Shown here: positions 1 through 13,700 of the stretch, piece after piece
Position numbering within the stretch: position 1 is the stretch's first letter
How the letters are laid out: each line of letters opens with the position of its first letter
Origin: Antedon mediterranea
Taxonomy: Eukaryota; Echinodermata; Crinoidea; Comatulida; Antedonidae
NCBI RefSeq assembly: GCF_964355755.1
Contig: NC_092675.1
Span: forward strand, 6,420,312-6,484,311
Direction of reading: 5' to 3'
DNA: 64,000 bases
Translations under genes and position numbers: made by a program
The notes under the pieces: generated by a model
Told to the model about the DNA's origin: nothing
Database searches by the model: none
The model's input: the letters and a program-made list of their open reading frames with translations, nothing else

Positions 1-1729
1 TTTTAAACGTTAATTATTAGAACAAGATCAGTATTAATTTAACAGTGAAGTACTTTTGATTAACAACAAACAAAATCTTAAAAATATATTTAGGAACCAT
101 GGCGGTACGGTAACTTTCATATTTTCTGGGCCTTGCATGATTGCGACAAACCACGCACTTCATAGCGTAACAAGAAAGCGCTAGGCCCAGAGCCATATAT
201 ATAAAGAGTTACGACATTGGATTATAGTCACGTGATATGCAGATCAATTTGTGTCAAACTTGTCTCCGTTAATGCATGTAAAGTATAGGAGCAAGAAAAT
301 ACTTTAAACTTTTTCTTATATTTAAAAAAATTTAATTGCACATTTTACGGTGAAATATCGATGTGCACAGCGTACAGAAGTACTTGTGCCAAAGAATATT
401 GCGCGCGCGTGCGCTACAGTAGTACATTATAAAGTTCGATTGATTGATTTTGGAACAAAACATCCCATAACTACGTCCTATTAATAACAATTATGTAATA
501 TTTTCAATTCATAATGCATGCTTTGATGACTAAATAAAATAATAAAGTGTCGTGGATATATTTGTTAATATACAGAAAAGGGTATGAACAATATTTAAAT
601 AATAAAGGCAAATTATTACAAATGAAATGATGAACGAGTCTCTGAAAGTTTGTGTCAAAAACACACAGAGAGCCATATACTGTATAATAAGAGGGGTGAA
701 TTTGTGTGTTTTTTGTATTGGTTCATGCTTTGATGTATCCTGACTTGCATGTAGGCCCTGGCATTTATTCTTTTGTTATTATAGACACAATATATATATG
801 TTACCAAATTAATACCATTAATAAAATTAATTACTAAAAACAAAAACGGAATATAAGCGTTATTTCATAGACAAAAAAATCTAAAAATAATGCATGAACT
901 ACACGAAAACGCTATAAAATAGACGCTTGGGCCCTCAGCGTGCGAATTCTTTAACACAAAAATGGCTTCTAATTTTCAATGTCGTAACTCTTTATATATA
1001 TGGCTCTGGCTAGGCCCCCTAAACATTCCATCGCGAGGTGAATTTCCGCATCTCCCATTGTCGCTATGGTGTGACATAGTTCAAGTCGGACTTGCGCGAA
1101 GAAAATAATGTAATTTGTATACGGTTATAAATAAAGATGATTTTCATTATTATAACTTATACCAATGTATATTTAATTAAGCTAATATAAAAATAGATAT
1201 TTCATTCTTCAATATCTGGCCAATATAACAACTCAATGACTATTACGTTTTTCATAAACATCGTTTAAAAACCATTTAGTTGACCATTTAGCCTGCCCTC
1301 CAGGACTAAATAAATCGATCAAAATCCGTCTCGATTTAGTCGAGGTTGGCCTGATTTAGTCGGCGATTTAGTTGAAGTTCGGTTTATGAATTAAAATGAG
1401 GTCATTTTTAAAGTTTTAGCTCGAACTAAGACTAAAGTCCGGTTTTAGAATACGGGCGAAAGTCTTGAAGTCGAGGACTGAAGCACCTGAATGAGTAGTA
1501 CTAAGTGTGTTAAAACCAACTCGGACAGCATCGTGTGACTTGCCCAACGTCGGTGCTGTCTGAGTTGAATTCAGATGAGACTTAAGATAGGGTCGGGCGT
1601 AGTTTTAGGTTATCGGGAGAAGTTTAAACGTGTTTAGTTTTCTCCCAACATTGTACGACCTGTCTAAGTTGGCATTTAGTGTGAGTAGACACTTCACTGA
1701 TTGTCTTGTTTCATTGTATTTTTAAATAG
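1..1729. other. Intergenic or upstream intronic DNA, no gene seen
   Basis: No coding exon could be supported here. The stretch holds an inverted-repeat element (separate entry), several short GACTAAA/GATTTAGTC motifs between about 1265 and 1460, and a small hairpin near 1520-1565 (arms CTCGGACAGCA and TGCTGTCTGAG). Since the first visible SHOC1-like exon (1730) begins inside a codon, this is most likely an intron of that gene, with the first exon or exons outside the window. Confidence 0.5.
181..1013. mobile_element. DNA transposon or MITE with 31-bp perfect terminal inverted repeats
   Basis: The 31 bases at 189-219 (core AGAGCCATATATATAAAGAG) recur as an exact reverse complement at 977-1007. 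The outer flanks are similar but not identical (CTAGGCCC outside the left arm, GGCTAGGCC outside the right). The ~760 bases between the arms have no long ORF, which fits a non-autonomous element. I could not fix the target-site duplication, so superfamily and exact ends are open. Confidence 0.6.
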
Positions 1730-4700
1730 AAATGACAGACTGTACAGCCAGAAAAACACAGAGATTATTCAGCCTAGTAATTTATACTATGAACAATTTG
1801 AATTGCAAGAACTTGAAAAACGGGTAAGAATGATCATAGAGATATTGTTCACTATAATATCTCTATGGAATGATCCAAACAATTTTCGGAAAATACACAA
1901 GTTCAAATTCAAATATTCTTTATTCATCCTCAATCATGAAAATATACAACAACAATATATGAGAACATAAAAAAGATGAAAAGGAAACACATAAAAACTC
2001 AAAAGAGCTTGATTAGTTGTGTCCCCCTATGTCCCTAAAAACTAGCCTAAAAAACTAAAACATAAATAATAAAAAAAGCTAAATCCTGCAACAAGTATTA
2101 TTTTTAAAATTATTTGTAAAATGATAATAAATGTTCTTTAAACAATGATTTAAATATATATATTGATTTGGTACTTTGTAGTTCGTAATTCAAGTCATTC
2201 CACAATTTGGGTCCCACACATGACACAGTAAAACTAGTAGAAGTACGATTACGTTTTCTGAGTCTCATTTTGTCTTTAGATCTTGTATTATAATTATGGT
2301 AAGAACCATTTTTAATAAAGAGCGATGAAAAACGCACGTCCTGATTAGTAGTAACATTATACATGAAAAGCCCAATTTGGTACTTATTGATATCCGCAAT
2401 TTTAAGAAGTTTAAATTTATAGAAACATTCAGTCATTGAATCATTAAACTTTGACCATGTTATAGCTCGTAATGCCCTTTTCTGGAGTTTAAATAACTCA
2501 TCTAAATAACTTGGAAATGTGCTACACCATATTATGTTGCAATAATTTAATACTGGTTCAATGAGTGATTTGTATATTGTCCAGAGAGCATAGGTTGGTA
2601 AAAAATGTCTTACTTTATATAGTATGCCTACATATCGAGATATTTTCCTAGCTGTAACATTGATGTGGTTCTTATATGTGAGAAATTCATCAATATGTAC
2701 TCCAAGGAATTTAGTCGATTTAACTCTATCTATTCTTTTATTGTTGACATAAATATTTACATTCTCTAAATTACTTGGATTTCGCTGATTGCGGAAAATT
2801 ATGTAATTAGTTTTTTTAACGTTGATTGATAGTTTATTGCACATGAACCATTCCGAAACATTTTAACTAGTTCTATGAGCGTATCCAAGTTTTCGTGAGA
2901 TGCAGATATGTTTGTGTCGTCAGCAAATAAAACAAAAGATAACGAGTTTGAGCAATTAAATACATCGTTAATGTACAAAATAAAAAGTAGAGGCCCCAGA
3001 ATTGAACCCTGTGGTACACCGCAATTTATATCCATCAAACACGAACTTGTGTTATCAATAGACGTAAATTGTTTCCTTCCATTAATATAGTTTCTAAACC
3101 ATTTAAGGGCCGTGCCTCTTATGCCATAGTGTTCCAATTTTTTAAGAAGTATATCATGGTTGATGGTGTCAAACGCTTTTGACAAATCAATAAATATTCC
3201 GATGGTATTTTTTTTCTTATCAAGCGCATCGGTTATTCGTTCAACCAGATCTATAACGGCCATAAAAGTAGAACTGTTTTTTCTGAAACCATATTGTGCA
3301 TTATTAAGGATGTTAAACTTTGTGATATAATTATTTACTCTAATTTGAACAATTTTTTCAAGAATTTTTGAAGCGGTAGGCAGAATAGAGATCGGCCTAT
3401 AATTACTGACGTCACTTTTATTGCCAGATTTAAAAATTGGAACTACTTTAGCTACTTTCATACTATCAGGGACCATGCCTGTCTCAAGAGAGAGGTTAAA
3501 GATATGTACAAGAGGAGATGCCACAGCAGCAATAATATGTTTTAGAATGCGATTACTTAAGTTATCAACACCTTCTGAATTTGAATTTTTGATTTGACTA
3601 ACTATTTCAATGACCTCTTCTTCATTTGTAGGATTGAAAAATATGGATTGGGATTGACTCTCTTTCATATATTGTTTAAAGTCAGAATTGTTTACATTTG
3701 GTATTTTGTTTGCTAATTCATTTCCAATGTTGGAGAAGAAGTCATTAAAAGCGTCAGACACACCTTTTGGATCACATACCAAAGTTTTATTACTATGGTT
3801 AATTACCTCATTTGGCTTAACACTCGATTTTTTTCTATTTAGAACTTCATTTAAAACTTTCCATGTTTGCTTTGAATCGTGTCGAGCTGCATCCAGTTTT
3901 TTGGAATAATATTGTTTTTTCCGAATTCTAATTAAATGAGTTAATTTATTTTTGTACTTTTTATATATATTTTTTAATAATTGTGTTGGGTTTTTAAGGT
4001 ATTTTTTATAAAGTTTATTTTTCTTTTTTATTGAAATCAAAATTCCTGTTGTGATCCATGGTTTTTTCTTTGTATTACCATTTGGCTTATTACTTTTTGT
4101 AGGTATGTTATTATCTATGAGATTGGATAGTTTTTTAATAAATAGGTTATATGATGTATTGGTATCTGTGCATAAATATAGTTCACCCCAATCCTCATTA
4201 GAAATAGCAATAAGCAAGTTATTTAATGTTGTATCATTAATTATTTTTTGTTTTGTAATTGGAGCTTGTGTGTTAGTATTTAATGACAAGTGTGTTGTCA
4301 TGAAAATGGGTAGATGATCGGTAATGTCAGTGACTATTACTCCACAATGCGAAATGTTATCATCATTTGTAATAATATTATCTAAAATTGTAGCAGAAGA
4401 CGATGTTATTCTGGTGGGTAAGTTGATTAATGGACTAAAAGATGTTGAGTAAATAATGTTTGTGAATTCCTGTGTTGTTTTTTGAATGTCATATTTTAAT
4501 AAGTCTTGATTAAAATCTCCTAAGATATAGCAGTTTTTGTTTTCGCGATTAAGTTTATGTAAGATTTCTTCCAGATCAGAGTTAAATGAGTTGACGTTTG
4601 AATTTGGTGGTCGATACAACATACCTACAATAGTATTTTTGCCGTTTGTGTTTTTTATTTCTAGAAAAAGTGAATCAATGGAGTTATCATTAAATACAAA

Positions 4701-7700
4701 ATCATCACGTGTTACGGTGTTGATTTGTTCTTTTAAATATAGACAAACTCCACCACCGACTCTACCTTCTCTATTACAAGTGTACATATTGTATCCATTG
4801 ATATTTAATAAGTCAATTGGCGTGTTCTTATTTATCCAGGTTTCCGAGAAACCAAGTACATCAAACGCACGACCTATGGTATCTAACATAATGCTAATTT
4901 CGTCGAAGTGTTTTGGAAGACTACGTGCATTCATGTGTAACGTGGTAAAGATACCATCGTTATCAATTTGCGCCTGTAGCTCATTTAGTTGTGTTGGAGT
5001 GAAATATTTGCATAAACCAGCCTCGTCACTTTCAAAGCAATCTAAGGAATGTGTAGGACTCGATTTATTTTCATATTGAGTCGTGCTCATAAAGTAGTAT
5101 TGGAAAAGAACAAAATACAATCAATTCACCAAAGCTGTTAAGCAAAATGGCGTTCAAATAAATGACTAAAAACCGGCAGGTTAGCAATACAATAATAAAA
5201 AAAAACACAATTTACAATAAAAAGAATCACAATAAAGCACACACACCAAACAGTTAATGCAGTCTATAATGTATACAATAGTTAAAATTCTGGTTTCAGG
5301 GCAAAAACAAGAAATCTCACAATTTCACATTTAATGTACTACCACACGGTAAATTAGGTGGAATGCAGTTTGTTGAGATCGGAAAATTTTGTTACGACAA
5401 TCTTCTTATTATTCTTAGTTAGTACATGTATGCGTCCATCTTGGGTCCAGACTGCGGTCAAGGCGGAATTATGCTGGGTTTTGATGGTTCTTAACAATTT
5501 CATCCTTTTCATTGTTAGGTTCTCGTGTATAAAGTTGCTTTCCACTCAAAAGTGTTGGCAGCCAATGGGCATGCATATTCATATTTCCATCTATTTTTTG
5601 GGACACAACAACATTTTCAACCAATCATATCTCAGAAAATGTTTTATTTATTATACCCATAATATACTTTAATTTTTGTGTTTCTATAATTGTCAGGACC
5701 CGTGTTTGGAGGAAGTTGAAGTGAGCAGTGTAGTTGATACAAACATGCTGTACAATGTCAATGACAACCTGACTACAGAGAATGTCCTGGGCTCAATAAA
5801 TGATGGTAAGAACTTTCTACCTCCAATTCATAAAGAAATCATTCTTTAATCTATCATTTTTCAGTAACTACATTTATTGTCATATGACGATATAAATACA
5901 GTATAAATGCATTGTTATCCTTAACAGTAGGCCTATAAATGTTGTTTATCTTAGTCTACTACTTACAGAATAGAATGGCATTTCTGAACACTATTGGAAA
6001 CAGTCTTAATTTGGAGTTAGTATGCTACAAAAATTAGCCTATGTACCCTATGATACTTTTTTGAATAATAACAATGTGCTTAGATATTGAAAAACTTGGA
6101 GGAGTGAAACTGACCCAGAATGAACCATATGACTCAAGTCAACCAATCACAGTTAAGAAGTCACCAGAGGAGGCATTTATCGAGATCAACAAGACTGCCA
6201 ATGAAATATGTCAGCATCAGGATGATGGCATTCTAGAGTCTCCGTCAAAGACTGACATCAGCTTGCTGCCAATTTTTCTTCAGAACCTCACAGAATCATT
6301 GGCAAAAGAGATCATACCAACATTTGAATTTCCGTAAGAAACAGATGATACTAATTAACTATTTAAAAAATATTTTAATATTTAAATACTATTTTAATTT
6401 TAATTACTACTGTTTCCTTTGTTATCAAAGCATGTTTATATAAGTACTTACTTTTTTATACCATAATAATAACTAATACCACTTATAATAATATTTCTTG
6501 TTCTACATTTCTAAGAGTATTGATCTCAGCAGAAGAAAAAGAAAAACTGATGCAAGCATTGATCACGAGTGAGAGGTTCTTTAAGGATATTTCAACACTA
6601 ATATTAAAAGGTAAATTTTATTCCACAATTGTCTACAAAAATTTCATCTAGATCTTTTTATAAAAAGAAGTTTCTTTTCTCCTTTTGAAGGTAGAAAAAA
6701 ATGTATTATGTAAAATTAATCTTTTATTGTTTATGAAAATATGTAATGCTTTAATACTATTGAAAATGGAAGTCAATGCTTTCAAGAATAATATTTAAAA
6801 AAAAAAAAATAACATTTATAAAATTGTACTTTCAGTTCCTGTCAGTCCAACCAAAGTGCTTCTTGATAACCTCATTCAAGAAGCTCAGATGCTATTGAAT
6901 GCCAAACCAGAGCACTGTAGTGGAGAGCTAGAATTGAATCTGACATGGGATCCTGTAGCTGCATCAAAGCCTGATGTATATAGAGCTACAGAGCCACTGG
7001 ACATAGTAGCGAGCACAGAGGCTAAAGTTGTACCAACTGCGGCTGAGGAATTCTTTCCATTGGAATATAATGAAGGTACAGTAATATCTGCATAATATAT
7101 ATTTTACAGACATCAGTTGTGCTACAAATATTGCTAATGTGTGAATACACCATGGTTATTTTTTATGTTCAAAACTGTGAAATAAATGTGTACATTACAA
7201 CTAAAGCTTTGTCTACACTATCAAACTAGTTGGACAAAAAAAGTGTGATGTGCCCAAATATGATATTGATATGCCCAAATATGGTAGTGATATGTATATA
7301 TATATGTCCATATATGGGCACATCACATTTTTTTTGACAGTGTACCCATGGTATACATTTGTGAAAATCTTAAAATATAATACATAATAATATAATGCCG
7401 AAATAAAAAAGTTACTATTATGAGAACACGATTATCAACATTTAAATTTATACAGCAGCACACATTTATAGCATGCTATCAGCATTGCTTTACATCAATT
7501 ATAAAATTATGATTTTAATATGTATACCTGAAACAAAAATATAACTTGTATAGATTTGAAGAAAAACATTTATAAAACATTTTTACTCACTAAGCTTTGA
7601 ACACAATGGCAGAAGACAGAATGGACCTGACTCTGTCAGAGGTTTCTGGTGTTCCTTTAGTAGTTGTGGACCTGACTCTGTCAGAAGTTAATCCTGGTGT

Positions 7701-10700
7701 TCCTTCAGAATCAGAAGAGAAGATCGCTGATCAGCTTGAAGGCACGGTTAATGGACAAAGTAGTATTCAGACTAAAACAATGGATCAAAATAAGCAAGAA
7801 AACCAACATCATATGAATAATGAGCAATGTGAAGAAATCAGTGTGGAGAAAGATTGTATGGAAATTGAAGAAAACATCTTGAAATCACAAACACAAGAAA
7901 AAAAGTCCACTTATGCAGAAAAGGAAGAGGGGAATGATAATAGAATAGATATTGGAATACAACAACATAAATCACAAATAGATATCAGTGATGAAAAGAA
8001 ACAATGGGATTTGAAAAATGAAACTAGTTGTAATGATAAAACAGAAAAATATGGAGGAATATTATTTAAGGTGAAGAAAAATATAATTCAAACACAAGAC
8101 GGGATAAAAAGACGAAAACTAAAACATGATGAATCAAGTAGAATATCATTGCCTCTTACTGGGAACCCGGTTGATGATTTCTTCATGTTAAGAAATGGTA
8201 AAAGAAATTTAAAAATGGGTGAGGATACTACAAACATGACAGGAAGTGTAGAGAGTGCAGAGACATTTGGTAAAAGAAGTACGAAAATGGGTAAAGATAC
8301 TACAAAAATGACAGGAAGTGTGGAGAATGCAGAGAAATTTGGTAAAAGAAGTACGAAAATGGGTGAAGATATTACGAAAATGACAGGAAGTGTAGAGAAT
8401 GTGGAGAAATTTGGTAAAAGAAGCATAAAAACGGTTGAAAATGTTGTGGATATAAAAGCCGGGAAGGTTGAAAATACATCTGATGATATGAAAACAAGAA
8501 ATACAAACACAATTGGTCAGAAACTTTCTGGTGAGTATATGATTACATCTGTGAATTATAATGAATTGCAATTACTATATATACAAATATAATTGTTTAA
8601 CTGCTGCGAAATAGCTTTTTGCTACAGTGTTAAGTTAATCGATCAGATGTTTACCCTCTTGGGTGGGAGAGAATTACTTTGTTTTCAAAAAGTTGTCTAA
8701 ATGTACCGAGTGTACAGTACAATAATTATATCAGAGTAGGGGAATACATATCTGACGAATTATAAACATTTAAATATTTAAACAATTTTTAATTAAACTA
8801 CATTTCTACATTTTCTTAGAAACATTGACAGTTAATGAAAAATCAAGAGCAGATAATAAGAATATGGAAGAAGAAATAAGACCTATGAAAGAAAAACAAA
8901 GGAAAAGGACAAAATCCAAAATCATAGAAATTAATCTCCCAGGCAAGAATGCAGTTTACTATTTCTATTTGTTTAAATAAACACATTAGGCATAGAAAGT
9001 TAATTCTAAACAGCCCGGTGATATACTGAAATTTTATTAAATTATTAATTATTTATTTAAATAAATATACAATGTAAAAAAAAGATACTGTAAAAACAAA
9101 TTTCTTGTTTATTTAGAGTCCTACCAAAAAATACTGAATATTTTGGAAGATTGTGCAAAACCTGCTTTACGATTCTTAGTGTCAGTTGGACGTCTTCAAC
9201 AGACGGCTACATTCTACTTCCTAGAACCATGTGCTACCAGATTTATGATGAAACAACAACACCTTCAGCAAATGAACAATAATAATGGTAAGGACTGGTG
9301 ACAATACTTTCCTTTGTGTACACTCTTTCAGATCTGTAGGACCAGAACACGGATACCAGGCCCTACAGTATAAATTGCACATACTGGAGATATATAAATA
9401 GGCTCTATAAATGTCATTGTATGTTAAACATTGAAAGAAGCCCATCTCGAAAACAATGCCACCCTTCTTTGGTTTGCAATACTCATTTGGAAATGAAGCC
9501 CATCTAGCAAAGAAGTACCGTACATGAGATTCGGTATTAGGGGGTAGCCCTGGCTAGGTTAGTCCTGCTGCATATCACGATTAGAGTTTCGTCCTAATTT
9601 GTTTAAACAATCCTTTAAAGACTTCATTTATCATTGTATAGAGTACAAGTTTACCATTATTCTTCATGCTATGGTGTCTTCTGCTGACCTCTTGTGCAGA
9701 TGTGACCTTACCTCACATCCTAATTTGTTTAAACAATCCTTTAAAAACTTCATTTATCATTGTATAGAGTACAAGTTTACCGTTATTCTTCATGCTATGG
9801 TGTCTTCTGCTGACCTCTTGTGCAGATGTGACCTTACCTCACGTCCTAATTTGTTTAAACAATCCTTTAAAGACTTCATTTATCATTGTATAGAGTACAA
9901 GTTTACCATTATTCTTCATGCTATGGTGTCTTCTGCTGACCTCTTGTGCAGATGTGACCTTACCTCACGTCCTAATTTGTTTAAACAATCCTTTAAAGAC
10001 TTCATTTATCATTGTATAGAGTACAAGTTGACCGTTATTCTTCATGCTATGGTGTCTTCTGCTGACCTCTTGTGCAGATGTGACCTTACCTCATGTCCTA
10101 ATTTGTTTAAACAATCCTTTAAAGACTTCATTTATCATTGTATAGAGTACAAGTTTACCATTATTCTTCATGCTATGGTGTCTTCTGCTGACCTCTTGTG
10201 CAGATGTGACCTTACCTCACGTCCTAATTTGTTTAAACAATCCTTTAAAGACTTCATTTATCATTGTATAGAGTACAAGTTTACCATTATTCTTCATGCT
10301 ATGGTGTCTTCTGCTGACCTCTTGTGCAGATGTGACCTTACCTCACGTCCTAATTTGTTTAAACAATCCTTTAAAGACTTCATTTATCATTGTATAGAGT
10401 ACAAGTTTACCGTTATTCTTCATGCTATGGTGTCTTCTGCTGACCTCTTGTGCAGATGTGACCTTACCTCACGTCCTAATTTGTTTAAACAATCCTTTAA
10501 AGACTTCATTTATCATTGTATAGAGTACAAGTTTACCATTATTCTTCATGCTATGGTGTCTTCTGCTGACCTCTTGTGCAGATGTGACCTTACCTCACGT
10601 CCTAATTTGTTTAAACAATCCTTTAAAGACTTCATTTATCATTGTATAGAGTACAAGTTTACCATTATTCTTCATGCTATGGTGTCTTCTGCTGACCTCT

Positions 10701-13700
10701 TGTGCAGATGTGACCTTACCTCACGTCCTAATTTGTTTAAACAATCCTTTAAAGACTTCATTTATCATTGTATAGAGTACAAGTTTACCATTATTCTTCA
10801 TGCTATGGTGTCTTCTGCTGACCTCTTGTGCAGATGTGACCTTACCTCACGTCCTAATTTGTTTAAACAATCCTTTAAAGACTTCATTTATCATTGTATA
10901 GAGTACAAGTTTACCATTATTCTTCATGCTATGGTGTCTTCTGCTGACCTCTTGTGCAGATGTGACCTCCCTACAGTATACATTCATCTCAGAGCTTTTC
11001 AGCAACAGTACAGGAACATTCTTAATGGTAAGAAATTTTAGTTAAAACATGTAGTTCTTGTTTTCGTAATTATAAAGATACATTACATATTTCAAGAGAT
11101 TGTGGGAGATTGTAATTGCATCAGTGTATATTGTAATACATGCTTTGGAAAACTGAAGAATTTTATGCGTTGTTATGTGTTATGATTTTACAGATGAACT
11201 GCAAAATGTGATAGACAAAATGTTTGATAAGTTACAGATACTTGATAAGGAGCAAGTTCAGTCACCAAAAATTACAGAGCTTATTGAACAGCTTCAGAGC
11301 TGGTACACTCGTAAGATAACAAAGGAAGGAAGTGATCACCAGCCTAAGGTTTGCATATCAACTCATTTTTATCCTCATTATGAATGTAAAGAATTAAGAT
11401 AAAATAGATATAAAAGATAAGGAGAATTTAATTGTGGTGTGGTGTTATTATTATCATCATCATCGGTACAATCACAAAGCCATAATCTACAATGATGTCA
11501 ATTGCCTTTACTCCTTCTCAAAATCAATTATCATTGGTGGATACCATTAACTCCAAAAAAAAACTAAATCCTCCGCAAAATATTTTTCCTTTTTTTCCAT
11601 GTCTAATATATTAAATTATATATTCAATTTACAGATACTAATTATTGTATCATTTGATGTTCCTAGCTTAGTGAACTCAATCTGCAAATCCATTGGTCAA
11701 TTACCTTGTAAGTATTCAATTCAACTTGTCATAACAAGTGTATAACACAGAGTCTTTGAGAGAAGATGTATTTTTATTCATATTAATGCTAGTTTAGACT
11801 AAATAGGCTTGTATAGATTTTGTACACTGCTAACTAGTTTAATATATCACTGCTTGACAAAGGCCTCTGATCTAAAATCAACTTTCTCTATCTTTGGCAT
11901 TCCATGTCCATACTGGTGAGTCTGCTAAACTTACTATTTCGTACTACATTGAAAGTAATGCATATAATAAGAAATTCTAAGCTGTCTATCAAAAATATAG
12001 AAAACAAATTATATGTGAATGATATGTATTAATAAATGAGAAAACATGCAAGTGAAAACATTTCCCAACCAAGACTTTTTTCCCTAAAATGTTCATTTGT
12101 ATCATGTATAATATAAAATACAATTTTCATTTTTCCATTATATAGATTTTATATGCAAATACTTTGCTGGTAGTGGCTATAGAGATATATCATCCCAACT
12201 GGACCACTGTAACTGCCTGGTCCTTAAGGAAAGCCAGATTGGTGAGGACTTTCCCTGGGCTCATTTCTCCCTGGTAGTAGGGTATGCACACCGCATAGAA
12301 TCACCATGGGAAGAAATGTGTAATAGACAGAATATACGGTATATTGCACTCAAGATGGTCTGGCCACCGCACAATGACAAGAATCATCTGGGTAAGAGTG
12401 CATATACAAATAATGAATGTTTAGTTGAATGGAGAAAATGTTTTTCTGAACTGAAAGATGGACTGGTCTATTCAATAATTTTTTTTCTAATCTAAAGCCC
12501 TGTTTACACTATCAAACTAGTTTAACAAAAACAGTGTGATGTGCATAAATATGGTAGTTATATGCCCAAGGGTGATATGACATCATCATGTCCATATATT
12601 GGCACGTAACATTTTTTTGTCACATAAAGTTTGATAGTGTAGACATAGCTTTATGCTCTTTAACAAATATGGTGCTTGAAATTTGGCCACTCACATATTA
12701 GTTTTTGATTGGGCATTTCATAATTAAGCCTACCACTTTGCACACAATTCATGGATATACTCCAGTACATTTTTTTTTTATGTCGTAGAATTGCCTTACT
12801 GTTCTAAAAGCAGACTATTATTTTAGAGGAATGGAAAAAATTATTAAATCATTTTGTTTTCTTAAATAGGAACATCCACAGCAGGTGAGACTGAACCGAT
12901 TGTGAATGCTGTTATAGGCTCATCAGCAGTCACTTCCAATCATCATCTTCTGCAATTGTTAGAAGCAAGGTTAGTCTAAGTTTGTAGGCAGAAAATTTAA
13001 AATTATATACATTAACATGTTGTGTTATACCTGAGCTCTACCATAACTTGGGGAAATTCTAATCAAATGCAATATCAAAAGATAATTGATTTGATTAGAA
13101 CATGGAGCTTATTCCTCCATGGTTAGAACTAGGTTTAATAATAATGTGAAATATTTCATTAGGTTTAGAAACTATAACAATTTTTGTTTGTGTTTGTATT
13201 AATATATTTATTGTGGTGGTAGTGGCGTAATTCAGAAGCCCAAGGCCCCTGGGTTAGGGACCCTAAGTGACTCCGACGCTAGAGGCGTTTTTTTGCTTTT
13301 TTCAACATATTTTAATGCCTCTTTTTCCCTTTGGTCTGGGCCCTGGTTTAAGCCAGTAAAGCTCATAGCTGCAACACCGCTGTGGGGCGGGTCAAACATA
13401 TATAACTGTATTTCTATATTACACACAATGTTGCTATGTTTGTGGAAATAAATTAAAATGCATAGACATAAATATGCTTCTCAATTGAATTACGTCATGA
13501 GGTGGTTTCCCGAATGATCGTAAAATCAAAACGATACTGGGTATGACCAACTAGCATTCTTGTCACCAACTAGTCATCCATTCATAGAGTACTGATGTAG
13601 CAGCCTCTGTACGGTGACTATAGAATGTGACCTGAGACATGACTAACCATGAATTTTAGTTGATAGAAGATTGAAAAATTTGTTATGAAGAGTTAAACTT

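Larger units (their letters stand above)
1901..5545 (-). mobile_element. 5'-truncated non-LTR retrotransposon (LINE) antisense in a SHOC1-like intron
   Basis: On the minus strand the element runs from a fragment of ORF1 (5545 to 5354) through a nearly complete ORF2 (5090 to 2110) to an AT-rich 3' end. Its tail near 1901-1920 reads, on the minus strand, as two ATTTGAA-like repeats, the sort of short tandem tail seen on CR1/Jockey-type LINEs. Endonuclease plus reverse transcriptase without RNase H or integrase places it in the Jockey/CR1 group of LINEs. It fills most of the intron between 1823 and 5697. Confidence 0.85.

Noticed and set aside
2908-5079. Plus-strand ORFs across the LINE
   Set aside because: Antisense to ORF2; no independent coding pattern.
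8088-8571. Minus-strand ORFs of 120-140 codons
   Set aside because: Antisense shadows of the repetitive SHOC1-like coding exon.
9593-10977. CRISPR-like or satellite array
   Set aside because: Direct repeats are head-to-tail without unique spacers, in frame within a eukaryotic exon. Not CRISPR; coding tandem repeat instead.
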